DNA from: a virus
Length of the DNA stretch: 25,697 nucleotides
Direction: 5' to 3' (one strand)
IMG/VR virus record: IMGVR_UViG_3300049423_000004
Span: 1 to 25,697 of that record
The position numbers and the translations under genes were made by a program. Of the stretch, positions 5,668-12,944 are shown piece after piece. How positions within the stretch are numbered: the stretch's first letter is position 1; the number at the start of each line of letters is the position of its first letter. Under the pieces are notes generated by a model. The model was not told the origin of the DNA. It was given only the letters and a program-made list of their open reading frames with translations, and made no database searches.

Positions 5668-6072
5668 ATGAACCTGGCCCAACACATCACCGAATTGGCG
5701 CAGCGACTGGCTCTTGAACTCAAGACCCGCATTACCGCCGATCACCCTGGGGTTGCAAAAGCCTGGGTGTGCTTCGGGGTGGTTGTAACTGGCAGCAAAG
5801 CTTCGGTGGTGGTTCGGGCTGGGTTCAATGTGCATAGCGTCACCCGCACAAGCACTGGCAAATTCCGGGTGACGTTTTTGAGCCCCATGCCAGATGCCAA
5901 TTACTGCTGGCAGTCGTTCGCACGCAATGCTGGCAATCAATCCGCCATGAAACACGCTGGCGCACGCACCACAGCGGAGGCCAAGACCACCCAGTTTGTT
6001 GAGGTCGTCTGCACCACCTCAAACGGCACCTTGACCGACACCACCGAGATGAACCTGACCGTCTGGCGCTGA
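5668..6072 (+). CDS. fibre C-terminal domain protein
   Basis: The 134-residue protein begins with a helix ending RLALELKT that resembles the N-terminus of its neighbour (RLAAEFKT), so both may attach to the same virion site. After GVAKAWVCFGVVV comes a beta-rich domain with RAGFNVHSVTRTSTGKFRV and MPDANYCW. I recognise this combination from the C-terminal tip domain of many phage fibres. I infer the distal, possibly carbohydrate-binding, part of a two-component fibre. The function is not shown by sequence alone. Its TGA overlaps the following ATG (TGATG). Confidence 0.6.
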   Translation: MNLAQHITELAQRLALELKTRITADHPGVAKAWVCFGVVVTGSKASVVVRAGFNVHSVTRTSTGKFRVTFLSPMPDANYCWQSFARNAGNQSAMKHAGARTTAEAKTTQFVEVVCTTSNGTLTDTTEMNLTVWR

Positions 6073-6317
6073 TGCCCGAACAGAAAACAAACACCATGTC
6101 CTTCTCTCAAACCCAACTCGAAGCCTTGCAAGCTGCACTCACGCAAGGCGAGCGTCGCGTCTCATTCGGCGACAAGACCGTCGAATACCGCTCCGTTGAC
6201 GAACTCCGCCAAGCCATTCGCGAGGTCAAGCGAGGGCTGTCTGAGCAAGCCGCATCAACTGGCATGTGGCCCAGCGCGCCGCGTCAGATTCGCGTGACCA
6301 CATCCAAAGGCTTCTGA
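6072..6317 (+). CDS. gpW-like head-tail joining protein
   Basis: The 81-residue protein of the lambda W family fits between portal and tail and stabilises the DNA-filled head. The family signature is visible as TQLEALQAAL, then a short beta hairpin RRVSFGDKTVEYRSVDELRQAI, then a helix. Lambda gpW has 68 residues. The start at 6072 couples to the upstream stop (TGATG). An in-frame ATG at 6096 would give 73 residues, closer to family length, but has no clear Shine-Dalgarno. Its stop overlaps the portal start in the same TGATG fashion. Confidence 0.8.
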   Translation: MPEQKTNTMSFSQTQLEALQAALTQGERRVSFGDKTVEYRSVDELRQAIREVKRGLSEQAASTGMWPSAPRQIRVTTSKGF

Positions 6318-7849
6318 TGACTTGGTACACAAAAATCAGAAGTCTGTTTGGCCAGGTGGGTCAGGGACCGATACATGAAGCAGCAGGCCGTGGCAGGCGT
6401 GCACAGGCCTGGATGCCCGGCAACCCCGGCGCTGTGTCGGCGCTGCTCGCCACCAATTCTGAGTTGCGCACCAAAAGCCGCGACCTGGTGCGGCGCAACG
6501 CCTGGGCTCAGTCTGGCATCGAGGCCTTTGTGGCCAATGCGGTCGGCACCGGCATCAAGCCACAAAGTCTGGCCGGTGACGACACGTTCAAGGCGGCAGT
6601 GCAGACACTGTGGCGCGACTGGGTAGAGGAAGCCGATGCGGCAGGCCAGACAGACTTCTATGGTTTGCAAGCCTTGGCTTGTCGGGCCATGCTGGAGGGC
6701 GGTGAATGCCTGATCCGGCTGCGACCGCGCCGACCCGAAGATGGTTTGAGTGTGCCGCTGCAACTCCAGCTGATCGAGCCCGAGCACCTGCCACTGAATC
6801 TCAATATCGATCTCGATTCTGGCAATGTGGTTCGTTCGGGCATCGAATTCGATGGCGTTGGCAGGCGCGTGGCGTACCACTTGTACCGTTCCCACCCCGA
6901 GGATGGCAGGCTGGCACCCATGTCCGGCCAGGGTGGTCTGGAGACGGTGCGCATCGATGCCAGTGAAATCATCCACCTGTACAAGGTGTTGCGCCCGGGG
7001 CAGATTCGGGGTGAGCCCTGGCTCTCACGGGCCCTGGTCAAACTCAATGAACTCGACCAGTACGACGACGCGGAACTGGTGCGCAAGAAGACTGCTGCCA
7101 TGTTCGCAGGCTTTGTCACCCGCCAAAGCGTGGAGGACAACCTGCTGGGCGAAGGCCTGCCCGATGGCAATGGGGTATCGCTGGCTGGTTTGGAGCCCGG
7201 CACCATGCAGATTCTGGAGCCCGGCGAAGACATCAAGTTCTCTGACCCAGCCGATGTGGGTGGCTCCTATGGTGAATTTCTACGTGCCCAGTTTCGGGCG
7301 GTGGCAGCGGCCATTGGTATCACCTATGAACAACTGACCGGTGACCTCTCTGGCGTGAACTATTCCAGCATTCGGGCCGGGATGCTGGAATTCAGACGGC
7401 GTTGCGAGATGGTGCAGCACGGTGTGCTGGTGCATCAGATGTGTCGCCCAGTGTGGGCTGCATGGATGAAGCAGGCGGTGCTCAGCGGTGCCTTGACAGC
7501 GCCGGGTTTTGCCCGGGGCGGCAACGCAAAGCGGCGGCAATACCTCGCAGCCAAGTGGATTCCGCAGGGCTGGCAGTGGGTGGACCCTGAGAAAGAGTTC
7601 AAGGCCATGCTGCTGGCGATTCGCTCGGGGCTGATGAGTAGGTCTGAAGCCATTTCGGCTTTTGGTTATGACGCTGAGGACGTTGACCGGGAAATCGCTG
7701 CTGACAACCAGCGCGCCGATGACCTAGGTCTGATTTTTGACTCCGACCCAAGACGCACCTCGAAAGACGGTGGCAGCGCGGAGCCCAACAAGCATGCGAC
7801 CCAAGCCGCTTACAACGCAACCAGCGACCCGGTCACGACTGACACGTAG
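6317..7849 (+). CDS. portal protein, lambda gpB family
   Basis: The 510-residue protein forms the dodecameric ring through which DNA is packaged and ejected. Family features include an N-terminal GRRAQAWMPGNPGAVSALL, then LRTKSRDLVRRNAWAQSGIEAFVANAVGTG and, later, IRGEPWLSRALVKLNELDQYDDAELVRKKTAA, all characteristic of lambda-type portals. They are followed by QLTGDLSGVNYSSIRAGMLEFRR (about residues 337-359). The length agrees with lambda gpB (533). The start at 6317 is chosen for the TGATG overlap with gpW. The longer frame from 6266 would overlap gpW by 52 bp. The C-terminal 30 residues are polar and probably disordered. The protease gene starts 9 bp after the stop. Confidence 0.95.
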   Translation: MTWYTKIRSLFGQVGQGPIHEAAGRGRRAQAWMPGNPGAVSALLATNSELRTKSRDLVRRNAWAQSGIEAFVANAVGTGIKPQSLAGDDTFKAAVQTLWRDWVEEADAAGQTDFYGLQALACRAMLEGGECLIRLRPRRPEDGLSVPLQLQLIEPEHLPLNLNIDLDSGNVVRSGIEFDGVGRRVAYHLYRSHPEDGRLAPMSGQGGLETVRIDASEIIHLYKVLRPGQIRGEPWLSRALVKLNELDQYDDAELVRKKTAAMFAGFVTRQSVEDNLLGEGLPDGNGVSLAGLEPGTMQILEPGEDIKFSDPADVGGSYGEFLRAQFRAVAAAIGITYEQLTGDLSGVNYSSIRAGMLEFRRRCEMVQHGVLVHQMCRPVWAAWMKQAVLSGALTAPGFARGGNAKRRQYLAAKWIPQGWQWVDPEKEFKAMLLAIRSGLMSRSEAISAFGYDAEDVDREIAADNQRADDLGLIFDSDPRRTSKDGGSAEPNKHATQAAYNATSDPVTTDT

Positions 7850-7858
7850 AGGATTTTC

Positions 7859-9115
7859 ATGAACCTGTTACCGCATTTGGCGGCACGCCTGTTTGGTGCG
7901 CCGCTGCTCATCCATCGCCCAAAACTTGATGTGATCCTGTCTGTGCTGGGCGCACGCGTGGGGCTGGGTGACTTGTCGGCACCGACCGGCTTTATACCGC
8001 CTGATCGAAACGCGGCCCAGTCGGAGACCAACCCTGGTCAGTCTGACATTGCCGTGATCCCCATTTATGGCACGCTGGTGCGGCGTACCCAAGGGCTTGA
8101 AGCCCAGTCCGGTTTGACCAGTTACGCCGGTATTGCCATGGCACTGGATACAGCGCTGGCCGACCCGAATGTCGCAGCCATCGTGCTCGATATTGACTCG
8201 CCCGGTGGCGAATCCTCTGGCGTGTTTGATCTGGCGGATCGCATTCGCGCGGCCACGGCCATCAAACCAGTCTGGGCGGTTGCCAACGATATGGCGTTCT
8301 CCGCCGCCTATGCGCTGGCCAGTGCTGCCAGCCGCCTGATCGTCTCACGCACCGGCGGTGTGGGCTCCATTGGCGTGATTGCGATGCACGTTGATCAGTC
8401 TGTCCGGGATGTTCAAGACGGTGTGTCCTACACCGCCGTCTTTGCCGGGGACCGCAAGAACGATCTCAACCCGCACGCACCCATCTCGGGCGAAGCACAA
8501 AGTTTTTTACAGGGTGAGGTCAATCGAATTTATGACCTGTTTGCCACGACGGTGGCCAAACACCGGGGTATGGGCGTGAACACCATCAAAGGCACTCAAG
8601 CAGCCCTGTTCTTCGGCGCTGACGCGGTTGCTTCTGGTCTGGCTGATGACGTCGGCACGCTTGATGACGCGATCAGACAGATCAACTCCATGTTGCTGCC
8701 ACCGGTTCCCTCGCTCTCCCGACTACTCGCCAGTTCCATCCTCACTGAAACCTCTCTTGAAAAGGAAATCCCCATGACGCAATCTGCTCAATCCGCACCA
8801 ATGCTCGCCCAATCGAGCACAGTTGCCACAACTTCAAACACTGAAGCCGCGTTTGCAGTCTCTGATGCGATTGAAATCGCGCAAAGCTGCACGCTGGCTG
8901 GCCGCACTGACCTGATCGCTGGCTTTTTGGAAGCCAAAGTGGCACCCAGTCAGGTGCGCAGCCAGTTGCTCACGGCAATGGCACAGCAATCCACGGAAAT
9001 TGTCAGCCGAATTGACCCCAATGCCGTGCATCACCAGGAAATGGCTGCCTCCAACCCGGCATCTTCCGACAACCCGCTGATTCAGGCCGTTAAAGCCCGC
9101 ATTGCTGCTCGCTAA
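7859..9115 (+). CDS. S49-family head maturation protease (gpC-like) with C-terminal scaffold region
   Basis: The 418-residue ClpP/SppA-type protease probably cleaves scaffold and portal during procapsid maturation. The protease fold spans about residues 60-290, with IPIYGTLV, DIDSPGGE (111-118) and the catalytic-serine region NDMAFSAAYALA, where Ser148 aligns with the nucleophile. Lys200 in AGDRKND is the likely general base. A hydrophilic helical tail follows, which in lambda corresponds to the scaffold gpNu3. The length is close to lambda gpC (439). AGAGGA lies about 6 nt upstream of the ATG. An internal Shine-Dalgarno and in-frame ATG at 8774 indicate a nested scaffold product. Confidence 0.93.
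   Translation: MNLLPHLAARLFGAPLLIHRPKLDVILSVLGARVGLGDLSAPTGFIPPDRNAAQSETNPGQSDIAVIPIYGTLVRRTQGLEAQSGLTSYAGIAMALDTALADPNVAAIVLDIDSPGGESSGVFDLADRIRAATAIKPVWAVANDMAFSAAYALASAASRLIVSRTGGVGSIGVIAMHVDQSVRDVQDGVSYTAVFAGDRKNDLNPHAPISGEAQSFLQGEVNRIYDLFATTVAKHRGMGVNTIKGTQAALFFGADAVASGLADDVGTLDDAIRQINSMLLPPVPSLSRLLASSILTETSLEKEIPMTQSAQSAPMLAQSSTVATTSNTEAAFAVSDAIEIAQSCTLAGRTDLIAGFLEAKVAPSQVRSQLLTAMAQQSTEIVSRIDPNAVHHQEMAASNPASSDNPLIQAVKARIAAR
8774..9115 (+). CDS. nested in-frame scaffold protein (Nu3-like)
   Basis: An ATG at 8774 (codon 306 of the protease frame) is preceded by AAAGGAAATCCCC, a good Shine-Dalgarno about 7 nt upstream. It would yield a separate 113-residue product that is acidic to polar, rich in Ala/Gln/Ser and helical, as expected of a scaffold. 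The arrangement mirrors lambda C/Nu3. Independent translation is inferred from the ribosome site and family precedent, not proven. Confidence 0.7.
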   Translation: MTQSAQSAPMLAQSSTVATTSNTEAAFAVSDAIEIAQSCTLAGRTDLIAGFLEAKVAPSQVRSQLLTAMAQQSTEIVSRIDPNAVHHQEMAASNPASSDNPLIQAVKARIAAR

Positions 9116-9159
9116 ACCACGTCACAAATCAACTTTCCCCTCACTGATTGGAGAACTCT

Positions 9160-9537
9160 ATGGCTGAAATCAAACAAACCCTCAATCTGGGCGACTTGCT
9201 CAAGTACGAAGACGAAGGCTTTTATTCGCGCGACCGCGCCACCCTGACTGCTGGCCAAACCCTGGTACTGGGCACCGTACTTGGGTTTGTGGTCGCCACC
9301 GGACGGGTTAAACAACTCGATCCGAGCGCCACCGATGGCAGCCAAGTCGCCTGTGGCGTGTTGCTGCAAGACTGCGATGCCTATCTGGCAGACCGGGACG
9401 ACGCACTGATGCTGGCGCGCCATAGCGCAGTGGCCCAGCACGCGCTCACCTGGCCTGCCGCCATCACTGTTGCCGAGCGTGACGCTGCAGTGGCCCAACT
9501 CAAGGCCCTGGGCATTCTGGTGCGCCAAAGCGCCTGA
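9160..9537 (+). CDS. head decoration protein, gpD family
   Basis: The 125-residue protein matches the lambda gpD family (110 residues), trimers of which cap and stabilise the expanded capsid. Visible landmarks are the N-terminal extended arm, LTAGQTLVLGTVLGFV, a central ACGVLLQDCDA turn and the C-terminal helix RDAAVAQLKALGILVR. The ATG at 9160 has TTGGAG 6 nt upstream. The frame can be extended to a TTG at 9148, but that would place the ribosome site inside the gene. It lies between protease/scaffold and major capsid, as in lambda. Confidence 0.85.
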   Translation: MAEIKQTLNLGDLLKYEDEGFYSRDRATLTAGQTLVLGTVLGFVVATGRVKQLDPSATDGSQVACGVLLQDCDAYLADRDDALMLARHSAVAQHALTWPAAITVAERDAAVAQLKALGILVRQSA

Positions 9538-9588
9538 CCACCAAAGCCAATTCACCTCATCCCGCTCACTCATTGAAGGAAAGCCATC

Positions 9589-10611
9589 ATGGCCATCAAC
9601 AACCCGTTTCTCAATCCTGCTTTTTCCATGGCATCGCTGACAGCAGCGATCAACCTGCTGCCCAATCGCTACGACCGACTCGACCAGTTGGGTCTTTTTT
9701 CCGCCAAGCCGGTACGCACCCGCACCATCGTGCTCGAAGAAAAGGCCGGTGTGCTCAATTTGCTGCCCAGTCTGCCTGTGGGCTCACCCGGTACGGTCGG
9801 TATTCGGGGCAAGCGCACGCTGCGCAGCTTTGTCATCCCGCACATCCCGCACGATGACGTGGTGCTCCCTGAAGAGGTCTTGGGACTGCGCTCGTTTGGC
9901 ACCGAGAATGAATTTGCCTCCATTGCGGCGGTGCTGGCTGAGCACCTGGACAACATGCGCACCAAACACGCAGCCACACTGGAATATCTGCGCATGGGTG
10001 CATTGAAAGGCATCGTGTTGGATGCAGATGGCCGGGTTTTGGTGAACCTGTACGACGAATTCAAGATCACGCCCAAAACCATCAGCTTCAAACTCAACGT
10101 CGACACCACCAACGTGCTGGAAAAGTGTCTTGATCTCAAACGCTACTTGGGCAAAAGCCTGATGGGTGAGCGCATGAGCAGCGTTCAGTGTCTTGTTTCA
10201 CCCGAGTTCTTCACCAAGCTCGTGACCCACCCCAGCGTGGTCGATGCGTACCGCCTGTTCAATGAGAGTCAGATTCTGCGCTCCGATATGCGCTCGGGCT
10301 TTCCGTTTGCAGGGGTCACCTTTGAGGAATATGCCGGTGAAGCCAGCGTACCCGACGGCTCTGGTGGCTGGTCGACCAAGTCCTATATCGATGCTGGCGA
10401 AGGGCATGCGTTCCCGCTGGGCACGATCGACACCTTTGCCACCTACTTTGCGCCGGCTGACTTTAACGAGACAGTCAACACGCTGGGCCAGCCGATCTAT
10501 GCCAAGCAGGCTCCGCGACAGTTTGAACGTGGCACCGACTTGCACACTCAGAGCAATCCGCTGCCCCTGTGCCAGCGGCCGGCTCTGCTGGTGCGCCTGA
10601 CCGCGACGTGA
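9589..10611 (+). CDS. major capsid protein, lambda gpE family
   Basis: The 340-residue protein has nearly the same length as lambda gpE (341) and forms the icosahedral shell. Features typical of the family are NLLPNRYDRLDQLGLF near the N-terminus, RTIVLEEKAGVLNLLPS, the RSFVIPHIPHDD loop and the PLGTIDTFATYFAPADFNET region near the C-terminus. These fit the HK97-type fold. AAGGAAA precedes the ATG by about 7 nt. The stop (10609-10611) abuts a hairpin containing the next gene's ribosome site, so expression of that gene is probably coupled to this one. Confidence 0.93.
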   Translation: MAINNPFLNPAFSMASLTAAINLLPNRYDRLDQLGLFSAKPVRTRTIVLEEKAGVLNLLPSLPVGSPGTVGIRGKRTLRSFVIPHIPHDDVVLPEEVLGLRSFGTENEFASIAAVLAEHLDNMRTKHAATLEYLRMGALKGIVLDADGRVLVNLYDEFKITPKTISFKLNVDTTNVLEKCLDLKRYLGKSLMGERMSSVQCLVSPEFFTKLVTHPSVVDAYRLFNESQILRSDMRSGFPFAGVTFEEYAGEASVPDGSGGWSTKSYIDAGEGHAFPLGTIDTFATYFAPADFNETVNTLGQPIYAKQAPRQFERGTDLHTQSNPLPLCQRPALLVRLTAT

Positions 10612-10626
10612 TGGGAGCAATCCCAT
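10611..10626 (+). promoter_or_regulatory. hairpin sequestering SD and start codon of the FII-like gene
   Basis: ATGGGA (10611-10616) pairs with TCCCAT (10621-10626) around a GCAA loop of the GNRA type. The Shine-Dalgarno GGGAG (10613-10617) and part of the start codon at 10625 both lie inside the structure. The capsid stop codon ends at its first base, so a terminating ribosome would open it. Confidence 0.55.
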
Positions 10627-10930
10627 GACCACCTTGGTAGAAAAACTCTACCGCGCCGCTGCCAACGTCGGGTTTCTCAAGACCTGCGTCTGGCAACCCA
10701 GCGATGGCGGTGTAGATCAAACCCACTCGGTAGGGTTTTCTGCACCTGATCAAGACGTGCTCTCGGGGCTGGGAGTCAGCACCGAGTACGCGATGACCTA
10801 CCCAAACTCCTGCCTTGTGGGGCTGAAATCCCGCGAGGTGGTGCAAATCGAGGGCGATGTCTACCAGGTGCGAGAAGTCATGGCCGTGGGCGATGGCTCC
10901 GAGGTGCGCGCCAAACTGATGCGGGTGTGA
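10625..10930 (+). CDS. head completion / tail attachment protein (gpFII-like)
   Basis: The 101-residue protein follows the major capsid gene, where lambda-like phages encode gpFII (117 residues), the head-tail connector to which the tail docks. The second half reads YPNSCLVGLKSREVVQIEGD, then YQVREVMAVGDGSEVRAKLMR. This small beta-barrel signature is common in phage head-closure and tail-attachment proteins. Assignment rests on this pattern plus position. GGGAG lies 7 nt before the ATG but within a hairpin. The gene ends 17 bp before the convergent moron's stop. Confidence 0.65.
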   Translation: MTTLVEKLYRAAANVGFLKTCVWQPSDGGVDQTHSVGFSAPDQDVLSGLGVSTEYAMTYPNSCLVGLKSREVVQIEGDVYQVREVMAVGDGSEVRAKLMRV

Positions 10931-10933
10931 TCA

Positions 10934-10950
10934 CTGACTTGTGTAGTCAG
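10934..10950. other. small hairpin between convergent genes
   Basis: CTGACT (10934-10939) and AGTCAG (10945-10950) pair around a 5-nt loop between the ends of the FII-like gene and the reverse-strand moron. No T-run follows on either strand, so termination is unproven. It may just slow convergent transcription. Confidence 0.3.
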
Positions 10951-11603
10951 GTGCCAATCTTGATCCAGCCATTCCAAAGCATGCGATCCAGGGCTGCGTT
11001 GGCAGCCTTGCGGTCAAAGCGTTCAGGATCAAAGTCCAGTCCAGCCCATTCGCGCATTTCTTTGGCTTCTTCGCTGTAGGGGCTGTCCTCAAGGGTGGCC
11101 AGAGACTCCTGATAGCCCCAAATGCCACCCGCGTCTTCAGGCGGGCAGGCTCGCTGACCCGATTCCACCCATACCCGGCCAGCGTTGCTGTCGTCATTGT
11201 CCAGATCCCGTATGGACTCGACCGTGATCCGGTGCTGCCAACTGTCGCCAAAGTCGTACAGGTATTCAAACACCTCACCTGTTTCCAGCAGTTGATTGAG
11301 ACGGAATTTGGACTCATCCAAGGTTTCGATTTCCAAAAACTGGTCTTCTTCGTCGGGCGGTGCGTAACGCTTTTCACGAATCGTGAATTCATGCAAATGC
11401 GAGTCAGTCCAGCCCATGGCCGCTTGCAGGATGTGGTGAAACGCATTCAGGCGTGCGCGGCCATCGATGTAAATGCGTCGCCAGATCACGGGCTCTGAGT
11501 CCACCAACTCGACCTTGAGGATGAAAACACTCGGAGATGACTGGGATTTGAGGCTTTTTCTGCTGCCGCTGCTGGTGCCTTTGACGGGCTTGGATGTCGC
11601 CAT
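10947..11603 (-). CDS. pRiA4b ORF-3 / IS1096 passenger (TnpR-like) family protein; moron
   Basis: The 218-residue protein is of the pRiA4b ORF-3-like family, often labelled IS1096 passenger TnpR although it is not a resolvase. Hallmarks are EPVIWRRIYI (about 37-46), FHHILQAAMGWTDSHLHEF, EYLYDFGDSWQHRI, the CPPEDAGGIWGYQE motif and a C-terminal FDPERFDRKAANAAL. The first 25 residues are Ser/Lys-rich and probably disordered. The family's molecular role is unknown. It is the only gene opposing the late operon, sits exactly between head and tail modules, and has a candidate promoter 31 bp upstream. It therefore fits a moron expressed in the lysogen, possibly affecting host physiology or superinfection. 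AGAGG lies about 8 nt before the ATG. Confidence 0.9.
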   Translation of the reverse strand: MATSKPVKGTSSGSRKSLKSQSSPSVFILKVELVDSEPVIWRRIYIDGRARLNAFHHILQAAMGWTDSHLHEFTIREKRYAPPDEEDQFLEIETLDESKFRLNQLLETGEVFEYLYDFGDSWQHRITVESIRDLDNDDSNAGRVWVESGQRACPPEDAGGIWGYQESLATLEDSPYSEEAKEMREWAGLDFDPERFDRKAANAALDRMLWNGWIKIGT

Positions 11604-11633
11604 GAAGAGTGCCTCTTTGAACTCAAAACAAGC

Positions 11634-11662
11634 ATTTTATGAATGACCCATAACCCATCCAA
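11634..11662 (-). promoter_or_regulatory. candidate sigma-70 promoter for the moron
   Basis: On the minus strand TTGGAT (11657-11662) and TAAAAT (11634-11639) are separated by exactly 17 nt, about 31 bp upstream of the moron start. The -10 matches consensus at 5 of 6 positions and the -35 at 3 of 6. It lies within 65 bp of non-coding DNA between the moron and the tail terminator gene. Confidence 0.5.
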
Positions 11663-11667
11663 AAACC

Positions 11668-12111
11668 ATGACCCAGTCCATTCGTGAACGAATCCTGCAA
11701 GCAATCGTCGGGGTACTGACCCCGGTCGCCACTGATCAGGCAGCCACTGTGTGGCGAACGCCCAGCGTGTCCATCACGCGCGACCAGTGCCCAGCGCTGG
11801 TGGTGTTTCCTGAGAGTGAGTCACTGGCTGAGCGCGCCAACGACCGGGTCACCCGCGAGTTGACGGTGCGCATCACAGCGCTTGCGCGCGCGGTGCCGCC
11901 CGACGTTGCCGAAACGCAGGCTGATGCCTTGCTCTGTGCAGCGCATTCTGCCCTGATGCTTGACGTCAACCTAGGCGGCCTGGCGCTCGGCGTGCGGGAA
12001 GTCGAGTCCGAGTGGGAAGTGGAAGACGCTGACGGCGTTGCTGCCAGCACATCTGCGCGCTACCAGATCACCTACCGCACCCTGATCGCGGACATCGCAA
12101 TTCAAGCCTGA
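11668..12111 (+). CDS. tail terminator / completion protein
   Basis: The 147-residue protein lies directly upstream of the major tail protein, where siphophages encode the terminator that caps the tube and joins head to tail (lambda gpU position). The sequence has the expected layout: an N-terminal helix (IRERILQAIVGVL), a CPALVVFPESES strand segment, VTRELTVRITALAR, and a final YQITYRTL strand. No database search was possible, so the call rests on layout and position. No strong Shine-Dalgarno is visible. It is the first gene after the moron. Confidence 0.55.
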   Translation: MTQSIRERILQAIVGVLTPVATDQAATVWRTPSVSITRDQCPALVVFPESESLAERANDRVTRELTVRITALARAVPPDVAETQADALLCAAHSALMLDVNLGGLALGVREVESEWEVEDADGVAASTSARYQITYRTLIADIAIQA

Positions 12112-12160
12112 ATCCTTTTCCCCATTTTTTCATCCATTCCAACTTTAAGGATCCCAAACC

Positions 12161-12934
12161 ATGAGCACCTATGCATCATTCCAAGGCCGTGTTTACCTCG
12201 GCAAACGTGACGTTGAAGGCAACCCCATCGAGGTTCGCTCACCCGGCAACGTGGCCGAGTTGAAACTCTCGCTCAAAACCGACGTGCTGGAGCATTACGA
12301 GAGCCAGACCGGTCAGCGCACGCTGGATCACCGCATGGTCAAGCAAAAATCGGCCACGGTGAATCTGACCATTGAAGAGTTCACCAAAGAAAATTTGGCG
12401 CTGGCCCTGTACGGCAACTACGTGGTTGGCACGCCCGGCACTGTGACCAATGAGCCATTGGCGGGCGCTTCTCCCTTGGTCGGCGAGCGCTATTTCCTGG
12501 CTCACCCCAAGGTAGCCAGCCTGGTGATTCTGGACAGCAGCGCCACACCCGCGACCCTGGTCGAAGGGGTGGACTACACCGTCGATAAAGACTTCGGCGC
12601 TATCCAGTTGCTGCGTCTGAACGATGGAGGCACACCTGCCGTGGCCTACGCCGCCCCACTGAAGGCCAGCTACGCCTTTGGTGTCACTACCGAGATTGGC
12701 ATCTTTACCCAGCCACTGCCCGAGCGTTTCCTGCGGCTGGAGGGCATCAACACCGCCGACGGTAATGCAAAGGTGTTGGTTGAGTTGTACCGGGTGGCGT
12801 TTGATCCCTTGAAGGAAATCTCGTTCATCTCCAACGAATACAACAAGTTCGAGATGGAAGGCTCCCTCTTAGCCGATTCCAGCAAGCCTTTCGATGCAAC
12901 GCTGGGCCAGTTCGGCCGCATTGTCCAAATCTGA
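12161..12934 (+). CDS. major tail (tube) protein
   Basis: The 257-residue protein lies between the terminator and the tail assembly chaperone, the standard place for the tube subunit. Its length is close to lambda gpV (246). The N-terminus (FQGRVYLGKRD, then GNVAELKLSLKTDVLEHYES) and the C-terminal LKEISFISNEYNKFEMEGSLLAD, with the closing FGRIVQI, resemble tube proteins of this phage group. In between is ERYFLAHPKVASLVILDSS followed by a beta-rich insert (about 130-165). AAGGA lies about 9 nt upstream of the ATG. Confidence 0.8.
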   Translation: MSTYASFQGRVYLGKRDVEGNPIEVRSPGNVAELKLSLKTDVLEHYESQTGQRTLDHRMVKQKSATVNLTIEEFTKENLALALYGNYVVGTPGTVTNEPLAGASPLVGERYFLAHPKVASLVILDSSATPATLVEGVDYTVDKDFGAIQLLRLNDGGTPAVAYAAPLKASYAFGVTTEIGIFTQPLPERFLRLEGINTADGNAKVLVELYRVAFDPLKEISFISNEYNKFEMEGSLLADSSKPFDATLGQFGRIVQI

Positions 12935-12944
12935 AAGGCGCGTC

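Noticed and set aside
5188-5955. 255-codon minus-strand open frame opposite the fibre-like genes
   Set aside because: It runs antisense to two genes with recognisable fibre motifs and coupled starts. Its product shows no family signature, and long antisense frames are expected in GC-rich DNA.
6266-6316. Upstream ATG for the portal protein
   Set aside because: It would overlap gpW by 52 bp. The ATG at 6317 forms a TGATG junction and gives the usual family length.
9573-9857. 94-codon + frame overlapping the start of the capsid gene
   Set aside because: Different frame from the gpE-like protein and no recognisable product. The same AAGGAAA serves the capsid ATG at 9589.
10947-11603. Insertion sequence or resolvase, as the family name IS1096 TnpR suggests
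   Set aside because: No terminal inverted repeats, target duplications, transposase or serine-recombinase motifs are visible. The family name comes from one passenger gene.
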